NCBI RefSeq assembly: GCF_027943255.1
Contig: NC_072894.1
Location: forward strand, 128,703,601 to 128,767,600
Reading direction: 5' to 3'
DNA: 64,000 nt
From: Anastrepha obliqua
Lineage: Eukaryota > Arthropoda > Insecta > Diptera > Tephritidae
Position 1 is the first letter of the stretch. Each line of letters begins with the position of its first letter. Below, in pieces: positions 25,788 to 36,849 of this stretch. A model generated the notes under the pieces. The model was not told where the DNA came from, did no database searches, and was given only the letters and a program-made list of their open reading frames with translations. Both the position numbers and the translations under genes were made by a program.

Positions 25788-26097
25788 CCGCGGTAGCCAA
25801 ATGGGTTGGTGCGTGACTACCATTCGGAATTCACAGAAAGAACGTTGGTTCTAATCTTGGTGAAAACACCAAAATTAAGAAACACATTTTTCTAATAGCG
25901 GTCGCCCCTCGGCAGGCAATGGCAAAACTCCGAGTGTATTTCTGCCACGAAAAAGCTCCCCATAGAAATATCTGCCGTTCAGAGTCGGCTTGAAACTGTA
26001 GGTCCCTCCGTTTGTGGAACAACATCAAGACGCATACCACAAATAGGAGGAGGAGCTCGGCCAAATACCCAGAAAGGGTCTACGCGCCAATTATATA
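25788..26097 (+). repeat. tRNA-derived-type SINE, copy 2 (fullest copy)
   Basis: Begins with GCGGTAGCCAAATGGG. It has an A box TAGCCAAATGGG at 25794-25805 and a B box GGTTCTAATCT at 25847-25857, 42 bases apart, as in a tRNA-type internal Pol III promoter. The body carries CGCCCCTCGGCAGGCAATGG, TTTCTGCCACGAAAAAGCTC and GGAGGAGCTCGGCC, and the tail runs into TATATA. It is bracketed, together with the nested mini-transposon, by the 10-bp duplication GACATAGCGA. The other copies are at 93-355, 36850-37060 and 52990-53095. Confidence 0.88.
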
Positions 26098-26813
26098 CAG
26101 GGTTGGCCATATTAAACTGACCCATTGAGTAACCCTATAACTTTTTACTGTAATTTGAAATCTAAGGTTTACGTCAACAAGCCAAAGACACTAGGCGCAC
26201 TTAAGGCCAATATCCGACGGGAAATAGCCGCCATATCGGCCGAGACGCTGGCCAAAACTATGGAAAACGCCGAAAAACGGGCACATTACGCTATACGAGC
26301 TAAGGGCGACCACTTGCGCGATATCATATTCAAAAAGTGATGTAAACGAATCTCCTTGAACTAAATTAAATGTTTTTCACAATGAAAGACAAAAAAATGT
26401 TTCTTTTTCCATATTTTTTTAATAATCACATGGGTCAGTTTAAGATGGCCAACCCTGTACATATCCAAATACGTGCTAAGGGCGACCACTTGCGCGATAT
26501 CATATTCAAAAAGTGATGTAAACGAATCTCCTTGAACTAAATTAAATGTTTTTCACAATGAAAGACAAAAAAATGTTTCTTTTTCCATATTTTTTTAATA
26601 ATCACATGTATTAAGTTTAAGATGGCCAACCCTGTACATATCCAAATACGTGCTAAGGGCGACCACTTGCGCGATATCATATTCAAAAAGTGATGTAAAC
26701 GAATCTCCTTGAACTAAATTCAATGTTTTTCACAATGAAACACAAAAAAATGTTTCTTTTTCCATATTTTTTTAATAATCACATGGGTCAGTTTAATATG
26801 GCCAACCCTGTAT
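26098..26813 (+). mobile_element. Tc1/mariner-derived mini-element with triplicated 3' end, nested in the SINE tail
   Basis: The termini are inverted repeats starting ACAGGGTTGGCCATATTAAA, flanked by TA-rich sequence. The only coding remnant (26125-26340) reads LGALKANIRREIAAISAETL, then MENAEKRAHYAIRAKG and HLRDIIFKK before the stop, a typical C-terminal tail of a Tc1/mariner-type transposase. The final roughly 12 codons, the 3' untranslated part and the end repeat then recur twice more in tandem. The unit beginning TAAGGGCGACC starts at 26301, 26477 and 26654. The catalytic domain is absent. Confidence 0.88.
26301..26813 (+). repeat. Three tandem copies of a 176-177-bp transposon 3' end
   Basis: Unit starts are 26301, 26477 and 26654. 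The copies differ by only a few substitutions, so the amplification is recent. Each unit contains a terminal repeat ending in CCAACCCTGTA. Confidence 0.9.
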
Positions 26814-26823
26814 ATATATATAT

Positions 26824-27020
26824 GACATAGCGAATAAAGATCCAGCGGTTCGTAGCAGGGGTAGCAGTTGGTGGTAACAGAGGAAGGGGAAGACCTCCTC
26901 TGCCTTGAAAAGATAAGGTGGAGAAGGACTTGGCTTTATTTGGGGGGTCCAACTGGCCCTCGTTAGTACGAGAAAGAAACTACTGGCGCGCTTTGTTAAA
27001 CTCGGCCAACTGATATGACT
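26824..27020 (+). pseudogene. LINE C-terminal fragment, right part of the interrupted element
   Basis: Restarts with GACATAGCGA and reads, with small frame breaks, GRGRPPLP-KDKVEKDLALF, then GGSNWPSLVRERNYWRALLN and SAN. This is the basic C-terminal end of RTE-type LINE proteins (GRPRxRWxDxVExDL...NWRxxARDRxxW). It is the continuation of 25590-25787. Confidence 0.8.
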
Positions 27021-27029
27021 CATTAATTG

Positions 27030-28733
27030 AGTTCAGATCGTTCGACTACTTAAATTCCATGGCAAGAATTAATTTTAGGGAATAATTCAATTCTTAAACC
27101 CTCATTTACCTCTAATTATTTATTCACACTCTAACTTAATCTTATAATTTCTAATTTTAACTGATTTCTTACATTATCTATTGGATTAGGTTAAGGTGAC
27201 AGAGAAAAAACCAATGCCCAAGCATCAACTAAATGGCCAAATATAGTTGAAAACAGTACGGAAACTATTTGGGACATTTCTGCAATGCTTCACGCCTCCA
27301 TAGAGCGAGCTGGTTTGCTTCTGGCTCATTTCGGAATCAGTTGCAGAATGATACACACCAGTCTTTTGACGTATAAAAAAAATACGATAATGTCAAAAGA
27401 GAAGCTGCAACATCAAACATTTCGCGCACGCATTGCCGTTAACAAATAATAAATGTTTTCCTCTTGCTCACTCACAGCTTATCCATTATTTCATTTAGCT
27501 CTTCGATTGCTCTGCTGATTGCTCATGTCCACCCGTGGCTCGATGTTCTTTTGTTGTGTGTCTGCAATGCGTAAAATTGAATTTAAATTTTTAAATGCAT
27601 CAGCGTTGGCGCTTTTCTTGCAACGCGTTGCAACTGTTTTCGCTTTCGGCAATCACTCCGGGCTGGACAGTTCTCCGTTGTGTGACATTTATCTCCTTTA
27701 CGCCTTTTAACCTTTCTGTATGTTGCCTCCGTGTACATTTACACGCACTGCCGTGGTCCTTTTTTCATATTTTATGCTGATCAATCGCCGCCCTGAGGCA
27801 TAAATTTACAATTGCCGGATGTACTACTTTTGCGTGATACAAATGCGCGGCTATGTAAGTATGCTACTAGTGTGCATGTGTGTGTGTGTGTGTGTAATAT
27901 ATTATGTATGTAGTTATATTTTATTGTTAGATTTGTAGATAAAGAAGCTTCTTGGAAATATCTTTCCATAGGGACTCACACGTACTTATATAGTCACATA
28001 CATACACACATGCCTACTTGTGTATGTGCTTATCGCATACCTACTTGCGTTGTTCTTTCACTAATCGATTGATATACCTCCAGGAATTCGCATAAATTGT
28101 TTTACGCCCGTTTGTTCATACGCGTTTTCACATTTTCATTTAATTTTAATATCCACTTCGGCTTGCCGCTTTTGGTCGACATCTGCACAGTGAAATCAAA
28201 TAAATTGAACGCGCGTTTTTGTGTTCGATAAATTACATTGGATCGATATATTATTATTTTAATGAAAAAATCTCATTAACTCATGCGAGATATATGGAAA
28301 TTTTATTTGTAGGTGCCACGCAGCCTAATTGTAGGCAGACAGGTGTACATTTCAAACGAATACAACCTTAAATTAAATTTGAATTAAAAATATGTACATA
28401 TGCCGGTTCTTTCAGAATATTGTGTGAATAGTTATTTAAAAAAGTAAGTAAAGTGTTGAGGGTAGTTTTTAAGAATAAAATGCTACTCAGTACTAGAATT
28501 GCAATGTAACCGTTTTTCAGTTACTATATCAGTTTTATTTTATTTATTAAACAACAAACAGGATGCCCACCGACTCTGTGATAGATACACACAAACAAAG
28601 TTCTTATGACAAGAGTTTCATGTGCAACTTCATGTGCAAAAAAGTAGACTTAAAGTAAAAAAAAATCAAAGTCTAACGAACAAGAATAAGCATTAAATTG
28701 GGCCAGCAACCTCCTAACAAGAGCATCGATCCC
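27030..28733. other. Non-coding stretch, no gene recognised
   Basis: AT-rich DNA with a (TG)n microsatellite at about 27877-27895 and ACATACA-type words around 28000. Nothing coding is recognised. Confidence 0.5.
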
Positions 28734-28737
28734 TTAA

Positions 28738-29460
28738 GGGGGTCTTCTGGTCTCGAGGCCCTGAAATGAAGGGTTTTTTTGGGGATTGATTGTGACAAAT
28801 CCTGTGAATATTTAAAAAAAAATTTTTTTTTATTTTAAAGGTACTTGGCTTTTAAAAAATGGTTTTGACTTTGAAAAAAATTAACACCCGCGACCTTGAA
28901 ATGGCGCTGAAGACGTCCACCTCCAAACGAAACAGGTCTCCATTTTGGTCACGGTTTTTCCACCTGGGTAATCAGAAAGCAAAAATTAGATATGCGTTGT
29001 CTTCAGAGTTGCCCTGGTTAAGTTTTTCCGTGACAGATTTTTTTTTTAAATTTTTTTTCAAAAGTTATGCAACAATTTGCAAAAAAAATTTTTTTTTGCT
29101 CATTTTTTGAACTTTAAAAGGTTATAAAAACGGAATGAAAAAAATTTCAAAAATCGTACACGGGGAAACTTAGCGGTAAGTTTTCCGAACCTTTTAAGAC
29201 CAAAACCATTGAAATCGGAGTATAACTACTATGAAAAGTGTGACCAAAATGCTTAAAAAACACGATTTTCGGGAAAACGCGTTTAAAGATAAAGTTTATG
29301 ATAAAACGGCCGGAGGAGGGTACACTTCGGTGCCCAGAAAAATGTGAAAAAATGCGATTTTCAAAAAATCCTTTCTGTGGCGTATTCTCGCATACACATA
29401 CAACAAAATTATGCAAAAAAAAAAATCGATTTTTTTTTCGCTGGAGTCCAGAAGACCCCC
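28738..29460. mobile_element. 723-bp non-autonomous TTAA element (MITE)
   Basis: Terminal inverted repeats GGGGGTCTTCTGG are flanked exactly by TTAA on both sides (28734-28737 and 29461-29464). TTAA duplication is used by piggyBac and Kolobok transposases. The G-rich termini do not let me choose between them. The interior is A/T homopolymer-rich, and the frames at 28859 and 29147-29569 are low-complexity and not genes. Confidence 0.88.
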
Positions 29461-29464
29461 TTAA

Positions 29465-29890
29465 ACAGTTTAGCAATACGCACAAAAAACAATTAATTCC
29501 AAAGGAAAATGCGTAACGGAACATTAAAATGTATTTTCTTGAGCAGAAGAAGAAATTGGGCTCGCACAAATTTCAAAGACAAAACACATCGACAACAGAA
29601 CATGCCTAGACTCACATGAGATTTATTAATAAGCAACGAGAACGATATATCGGAATGAGATCAACGAATTGTAAAGCTCTCTGAACAGACACAAATCTTT
29701 TACAACATACTTAATGCAGTGGTCTCCACACGATTACCGGGTATTATAACGTGGACCGAACTAAGGACGAGTACAACAATTTGATGGATCAGAAAACGAA
29801 GAAGAATTTCGACGAATAAAGGACAACGTTGCGAACGATTGAGAAATAATGTAATTTATATGAGTGATGAAGTTTGGCTTGGAGTCCAAA
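29465..29890. other. Non-coding spacer
   Basis: About 0.4 kb between two transposons. I see no recognisable feature in it. Confidence 0.4.
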
Positions 29891-29892
29891 TA

Positions 29893-31180
29893 TTGGGTAG
29901 TCGAAAAAGTCTTTTCGTATTTCTAATCAAACTTCAACTCATTTTTTTTATATTTATAATAAACTTTATTAACCATTTATTGTACCATTTTGGTCGACCA
30001 CCTTTTGCCATTTTTCTTCTAGAGACATTATTCCATCAGTGTAAAACTTTTGTGGTTTCTCGTCGAAAAACTGCGACGAGTAATTTTCACAGACTTCTTT
30101 TCAAGCGAACTTTACCCCTTTAAGGGAGTTCTGCATTGACCGAAACAAATGGTAGTCCGATGGTGCAAGGTCAGGGCTATATGGTGGATGCATCAAAACT
30201 TCCCTGCCAAGCTCTCCCAGTTTTTGCCGAGTCATCAAAGATGTGTGTGGCCTAACGTTGTCCTGATGGAAGACGACGCTCTTTCTGCTGATCAGTTCTG
30301 ACCGTTTTTTTCGATTGCTTGCTTCAATCTCATCAGTTGTTGACAGCAAAGTGTAGAATCAATCGTTCGAGCAGGCTGGAGCAGCTCATAGTGGATGATT
30401 CCTTTCCAATCCCACCAAACACACTGCATAACCTTTCGAGGCGTCAATCCTGGCTTTGCGACCATTTGTTGAGCTTCATCACTCTTGCAGCATGATCTTT
30501 TTCGTACATTATTGTCGTATTTGATCCACTTTTTGTCTCCTGTTACCATTCCCTTCAGAAATGGTTCGATTTCATTTCGTTTTAGAAAAGAATCGCAGAT
30601 GTTAATTCGGTCCATTAAATTTTTCACAGAGAATTCATGTGGTACCCAAACATCGAGCTTCTTTTTGTAACCAGCATTTTTTAAATGGTTCAAAACCGCT
30701 TGATGATGAATGTTTAGTGCCTTGGCGATGTCATGGCAGCTTATGTGACGGTCCTGGTCAATCTTTTCCATAATTTCATCGACTTTTTCAACGATAGGTC
30801 GACCGGAGCGAGGTGCATCTTTCACATCGAAATTTCCAGAACGGAAGCGAGCGAACCATTGTTGTGCTACACGAACTGATACAGCATCGTCCCCGTAAAC
30901 TTCACAAATTTCATTGGTGGCTTGCGTGGCATTTTTCCCTTTTTTATATTTACAAAAATTTCAAAATATAGCAAATTTCTTCATTATTTTCACTCATTTT
31001 TGAACAGCTATAACTTTTTTTCAACTTGTCCGAATTTAATTTTTTTTTGGTTAAATGAAGCTTAAAATGTCACCTTTCTAACACCGTATGATATGCCACA
31101 ATGTGATTGGTAGCACTGGAGATAGATGACTCCAACAACATCTATTGACATAATACGAAAAGACTTTTTCGACTACCCAA
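29893..31180 (-). mobile_element. Mariner (DD34D) of a second lineage, inactivated
   Basis: The 1288-bp element has terminal repeats TTGGGTAGTCGAAAAAGTC and TA duplications (29891-29892, 31181-31182). On the minus strand the transposase starts near 30990 (MSENNEEICYILKF) and shows QQWFARFRSGNFDVKDAPRS, the linker WVPHEF, the first Asp in VTGDKKW (usually GDEKW), HQDNVRPHTSLMTRQKL with the second Asp, and SPDLAPSDYHLF with the third Asp 35 residues on. Defects are a frame break near the N-terminus (about 30950), a frameshift around 30300-30349 and an in-frame TGA at 30101-30103, after which the remaining C-terminus (DGIMSLEEKWQKVVDQNG) is still legible. By eye it is nearest to honeybee-type mariners. 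Confidence 0.92.
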
Positions 31181-31210
31181 TAGATACGCAGTTCTTTTAA
31201 AACATTAATT

Positions 31211-33691
31211 GAGTGGCTCAGTGCCTTGCCTAACCCTCGAAATTTCATATTTGGAGTTACTATGCGACACTACTTAGAAATACTCCAAACTATCCGTGCT
31301 AAAGTTGCACATCCCTAATTTTTGAACGAGACAAGGCTGACATCTATGGGCAGTTTTGGCAATCTCAGTATGACAAAAGTTATTTGGGCCATTTCTGCCT
31401 AGCCATCAAAACATGGCATGCTGTTTTCGTTATCCGACTTTTCAGGTGACGATAGTGATAAAGACAAAGACTACTTACCTTCAGATGAGGTCTCAGGTAT
31501 TATAGTTTCATTTATTCTTAACCAAGTTCATGGCTTACAAAATATTTTAAGTGTTTAAGTTAGGTTATGTTCCATGGGAGAGAATGACGAGCAGCTCGTG
31601 GAGAATAATAAAGGGCGAAAGAGAGGCAGGCAGCCTCACAAACATAAACAATATATTAGAAAACTAAAGCGTGCACGTGGTGAAAAATATCTATCTACAA
31701 AAGGTCGACTCATTCCACAAAAACGGTGTGACTTATCAGAATGTGGATGTGTACTTCACTGTTCTCAACAGATTTCTGAAGACCGAAGAAGAGATATTTT
31801 TAAGGGATTTTACAGTATGGATGGGCCCATGAAACACTCTTTCTTTGCAGGTCAAATTGGTTACATATATTAAAAGAAAATATACCAAAAATGAAAACAG
31901 TCGTAGGGTTAAGACAAGAATCTACAGGCTTCGAGATGAACAAGGAGAAGACAAAATTGTTTGCAAAAAATTCTTTAAAGGGACACTGACTGTATGCGAC
32001 GGAACCATTACAAATGCATTAAAGAGAAAGCAGCAATCTGGTACGCCGAGAGGTGACTTAAGAGGAAAACATACTCCACATAATAAAACTAGCTAGGCAG
32101 ATGAACAAATGGTTTGCGATTTTATAGAACAATTTCCATCGTACGATAGTCATTATTGCAGGCGAAATAGTAACAGAAAATATTTAAATCCAGACCTAAA
32201 CATGAAAATGATGTATGATATGTATAAAAATTGGTCCATTGACAATAAGCACCATACAGTTTCCCTATTTATTTTCCGACACATTTTTAATACAAAATTT
32301 AACCTGCATTTTCACCAACCGCAGAAAGACACTTGTCAAACATGCAACGAGTTCAAGCTAAAAATAAATACTTTGCAGACAGAAGCTGAAAAGCAGACTC
32401 CCAAAGTGCAACATGACATTCATTTACGACAAGTAGATGTCTTCCGGGATATGAAAAAACGAGATGCCGTTGCAGCCAGATCTAGCAATAATACAAAGCA
32501 AGTAAACGTTTTCGACCTACAAAAGACATTACTTACTCCAGTTTTGACTACCGGAGTTGTATACCACAAACGTCAACTCTGGGTGTATAACCTATGCATA
32601 CATGATGAAGTAAATAATGTTGGACACATGCACGTTTGGGATAAACATATTGCATCAAGAGGCGCACAAGAAATCGCATCTTGTCTTTTGTACCACATAA
32701 AAAACTGCTTGCCGTCAACTACAGAAGAAATCACTCTTTATAGTGACAGTTGCGGGGGCCAAAACCGAAATATTAAAGTGGTTTTGGCTCTTTCTTATGT
32801 TCTACAACATTCGAAAATTGGAAAAATTGACATGAAATTTTTTGTACCAGGGCACAGTTTTTCAACATGCGACCAAGATTTTGGAATAATAGAAAGGGAG
32901 AAAAAGCACCATCCCCATATTTTCCATCCCGATGATTGGTTAAATGTTATTAATTCCGCTAAGAAAAAAAGTCCTAAATTCAATGCTCATCAGATGAAAA
33001 AAAAGATTTGTTTTTTAGTACAAAAACTTTGGAAGAATCTATTACACATAGGAAGGTTTCAACTAAAAAAAGGGAAGGTCGAATGGCTTAAAATTAAATG
33101 GATTCAGTTGCGAAAAGGAGAGCCAAGGAAATAATATATTTTATAAGTACAATTATGTTGAAAATGATCTACTTTTCAGTACACTAGACCTGACAAAAAA
33201 ATCTGGTAGGGGTCGCCCTTCGCTTTATTTTCCATCTCAATTACCGGCCCTGTTTCCAAATGGACGCGCTATAGCTAAAGAGAAGAAAAAGGATTTGATA
33301 CATCTTTTGAAATGTGTGCCTCCTGTGCGTCATGACTTTTACCAATCACTTAATGCAGGGGTTGTTGAGCAAAATGAAGAATCAGAAATTGAAGAAAATG
33401 ACGAACAGCAATTTTTCTCATCACTTCAAGGATGCCTAACCATCACGTCCTATTTGCTTAGTAAGCGCCAAAAGTGCCTATACGTTTGTACCACGTTTGT
33501 GATGATGAGACAATAAAATATTTATTTTCTTAAGTTAATTTTTAGTATTCAAGGAATGTATTTTCAGTTTAATTAAATGTTTCAAACCTTCCTAAAAAGG
33601 CTGTTTAATTTTTAATTACCTATTAACTTTGTCACTAATTATTAGGAAATGACTAAATTGAGGCTTAGGCAAGTATGGCACTGAGCCACTC
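31211..33691 (+). mobile_element. 2.5-kb TIR transposon encoding a DUF7869-like putative transposase
   Basis: Both ends carry GAGTGGCTCAGTGCC, then after a few unmatched bases TTGCCTAA and a CCTC/AATT-like continuation, so the inverted repeat extends to about 33 bases. AATT flanks both sides (31207-31210 and 33692-33695), a possible 4-bp duplication, though AATT is palindromic. The interior is almost filled by one decayed plus-strand gene. I cannot place the element in a named DNA-transposon superfamily. Confidence 0.78.
31574..33516 (+). pseudogene. DUF7869-like transposase-type gene, broken
   Basis: The reading starts MGENDEQLVENNKGRKRGRQ and has a Cys cluster (CDLSECGCVLHC) before an ISEDRRRDIFKGFYSMD segment. 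It changes frame near 31850 (a TTTCTTTGCAG acceptor-like site makes an intron an alternative), then continues IKRKYTKNENSRRVKTRIYR and VCKKFFKGTL. It crosses a single in-frame TAG at 32094-32096 and runs open from 32109 to 33131. That part holds FHQPQKDTCQTCNEFK, LYSDSCGGQNRN (Asp at about 32744), PGHSFSTCDQDFGIIERE (Asp 32871, Glu about 32890) and WIQLRKGEPR. A one-base slip near 33129 leads into IFYKYNYVENDLLFSTLDL, GRGRPSLYFPSQLPALFPNG and a C-terminal IHLLKCVPPVRHDFYQ block. The order matches an arthropod protein family that I recall as DUF7869. Acid residues in an RNase H-like arrangement are my inference. Confidence 0.75.
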
Positions 33692-33859
33692 AATTGTCTT
33701 TAGCAGTGGGCTTGAGATGCAGTAAGAGGCTGGAATAATATTGAAAACATTCGCGAATGTAGTACAGTGACAATTATTAATGTTGAGGATCAAACGCATA
33801 TGCACACACCAACTATATAAGTACTGATGCACTGATACGACAGGAGTGGCTCTCTCATA

Positions 33860-34530
33860 CAGAGTCTATTATCAAGATAGGATGTTTTACACTTTAAAAA
33901 TTTTGAATGAAGCTGAAACCCTAAAGTTTAGCTATGAATATTGGGTAAGATGTCCTATCAAGTGCCTCAGAAAAACATGCGTTAATAGCATCCATTTGAT
34001 CCAAACTCTTTTGAAAGGTATCCCAACTATTCTCCGTAAAGGCAGCTGATTTAGGTAACTAAGATCTGTCCGGAACAAACCCATGTTGATTGGTCATAAC
34101 AAATGTTTCACTGCAAAGTGTATTTTGTCCTTGACTGTGCACTTACGCAGTTCAGAAACTGTGTTTAGCTTGGAAATTGGTCTATAATTTTCAATATCAT
34201 TTTTATTGCCACTTTTAAGAATAGGCGTCATAAGACTCCATTCCCAGTCATCACGAAAGACTACAGCAGAAAGTGGCATGTTAAAATACGTCTTAAAGGC
34301 GAATTAAGACAGGACAACTTTTAATTAGAACGAACAATAGGTCATCAACATCAGTATTAGTGGATGGCTTAAGCTGATTTATGCCAACAATGACATCATC
34401 GCAACTCGAATTTATTTCTCCCAAGCTAAACAGGAGATCTTTAGATACAAAGTCAGCATCAGTATTGCCTAAAATAAAATGCGAAGAAGCAAATTTGGAC
34501 AAAATATTTTTGTGAGCCTCATGATGTTAT
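33860..34530 (-). pseudogene. LINE reverse transcriptase fragment (Jockey/CR1-like)
   Basis: The minus strand reads DDVIVGINQLKPSTNTDVDD, SAVVFRDDWEWSLMTPILKS and GNKNDIENYRPISKLNTV, then HFAVKHLL and, after a frame break, TNQHGFVPDRS. These are the first RT motifs of non-LTR elements (W--S-ITPIFKSG...NYRPIS...QHGF). The element is cut off at both ends and has frameshifts. Confidence 0.82.
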
Positions 34531-34729
34531 CCTTTAAATTAAGTGGTTTTTATAATAATATTGTCTAAAGCTTTCGAGGCATTTCAGACTTATGAGAAGA
34601 TTTTTTATGACACCGAGATGCAAGAAAAAGTTTAATGTTTAATCTCGCCAGTAAGAGGTTCAATTGATGAATGATATATTCTTTATATGTTTCTCACATT
34701 TCGTGTTTTTTGTTTATCTATCTTTTTAG

Positions 34730-34939
34730 TGAAATTTCTGCGGGAAGTGACACCATATTTTCGAAAGGCCAGCATAATTTCCGAGGTAGGCTGGGAGTTG
34801 CAGCGAGCCTTTCTATGTCCGTTGGGACCTGGTGCGCCCACATCACCGCCAGCGCCGAAAATAACTCCGCGCGCCGATACGCGTTACATACCCTTGCAGT
34901 TGACACACTTGGCGCGAAATTTGAAATACATTGATCCGG
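34730..34939 (+). CDS. Syn1: Syntrophin exon: start of PH1b half (first recognisable exon)
   Basis: This exon encodes about 70 residues beginning (V)KFLREVTPYFRKAS and ending LARNLKYIDP. That is the hallmark segment just after the PDZ domain where the interrupted first PH domain of syntrophins resumes. It is bounded by a pyrimidine-rich acceptor (tctttttag) and a GTGAG donor. The exon starts with the last two bases of a split Val codon and ends with the first base of a Glu codon completed by the next exon. Syntrophins are cytoplasmic adaptors of the dystrophin complex: the PDZ domain binds channels and signalling enzymes, while PH2 and SU contact dystrophin and dystrobrevin. The match to Drosophila Syn1 rather than the gamma-like Syn2 is from memory of both families. 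The preceding PDZ exon is not visible, so the intron to the left is phase 1 and at least 34.7 kb if the gene is continuous. Confidence 0.9.
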
Positions 34940-36849
34940 GTGAGTAGGACGCAAGTTGAGCCGTTTAAGTATATAAATTAGGTATATTAAAAATTATATT
35001 ACTTTTACTTAAAAAATACATTTTGCTAGAGGAATAACAAAAGCGCCTAAAAATATGTAACATCTAAAAGACTGTACTAACAGTTTATCAGTATGAGATT
35101 GACGCTGTATTAAGACGGGGAATCTTAATATTCAATTTTGCATATTTAACTCAATGTAAAAACATACTTTTTGCTTAAAATTTATTTCAGAATCGAACGT
35201 ATTAATTTTCATATTCGATGACAGCTCATTTGCAAGGTTTTAGTTCGTATCCAGTTTTAAAGAATCAAATATGGTTTAGTGAAAAATCGCATGCCACACT
35301 TAAATTTAAGCAAATATGGAAATGTGTACTTACCGACATAAATGAATCCACAATTCAATCACGCAACAAAACCAGCTCGCAAAGTCGACCTAAAATCCCT
35401 AAAACCCAACTGCATAGCCCAGCGCAGTGATTAAACAGTTCATGCCGAGTGCCGCCCCTATATGTGGCACACTCTGTGTCTATTCAGCAAAGCGGCACAA
35501 ACGCACCCGTCACCGTCACCGTCACTTGCAATATCCGTAACAGTAATGGCAATAGAACAGCAAGTGCAAGTGAGGGCGGCTTGTCATTTGCATGTGGCAG
35601 CAAGTTATATGTGCAACGATAATGACAACATCAGCAAATACGATGGATTGCACCAAACTGCCAGAACAGAATACTCGCTCTAAGACAGTGATCTGATGAC
35701 AATGAGTGTCGGCCCTTTCCGCCCGGGGCACTGCCTTATTACTTGGGCTGGAGGCTGTGAAGGTGGCAGGCATTGATTGCATGCAGCGTTGTGCTGTCTT
35801 CTTTGCCCTTGTCGTAGTTGCCACTATTTGTTGCACTAGTTATTGCTACTTCTGCTCTTCTACATGCTTTTAATCACCAGCCTTTGCATCCTTTCACTCG
35901 GGTGCCGGGCCCCACCTCGACCACCTCCATGCCGCCGACTTTTATTTCCCTTCACAATGGCAGCGTATGCACTCAGCTTGCAACGTCTTTGCTCTTTATC
36001 CAACGTGACTCGAACACAACCCTTCGTTACAACCTTCCTTGCTGCAATACAATTCTGCGCCCTCATTTCTTTAGTTGCAATGAGTTCAGGGTTTTTGTGG
36101 TTAATCTTTCCGCCACGTTGATTTAATGCAACGCTGGCGTTTGGGGGCAGCAAACGCCTTCGTTGCAATTGTTCAAGCTGATGGGAATGTTTCCGTTGTT
36201 GTTGTTTTTGTTGTTGTTGGTGTTGTCAAGACTATTGTTTAATCACTAGGAAAAGTACTAACGGCATCATTGTTATTGTTGGCACTCATTGCCGCAGATG
36301 AAATGCTCCAAGAGAGATAGTTTATAGAGAAGCGAAAGAAGAGTGGGAGGCGCGGGAAGGAGAATGCAGAAAGTGGCAAATGAGTATGCTGCAAGTGTTG
36401 CAGTTATTGTAATGCCTTATTTGTTGATGTTTTCTTTTCTTAATTTCTTTGTGCTGCAGCTATTGTGAATGGCAACAAATGGTGACTCTCACTTTGCCAT
36501 TTGCACACTGCCCTCTTGTTGTTGGTGCGACTTCCAAACTATATTTTCGCTATTACGCTTTCTAAGTGCATTGTTCCATGCATCTCTTGTCAGTTTTTGG
36601 CGCTTGTGGCAGCGATTTTTTTATTATTGCTAAAAAATTCTAGCAAATTGTTGGTCAAATATCCACGCACTGAGCAGAAAATGAGTTGCTTTCACCGAAC
36701 TTTGGAGTAACTTTGTTCATTTGCTGTGTTTTCAAAGTTGGGTATCTTTAAAAACCTAAGGGCGCCCAGCGGATGGACGCTGAAAGCCGAGTCGAGCCGA
36801 GTAAAGCTGATACCGATCGGTGCTGAACGTGAGAATCAGTGCTGGATCT

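Noticed and set aside
29147..29569. 140-codon minus-strand frame
   Set aside because: It lies mostly in the A/T-homopolymer interior of the TTAA MITE, with low-complexity product.
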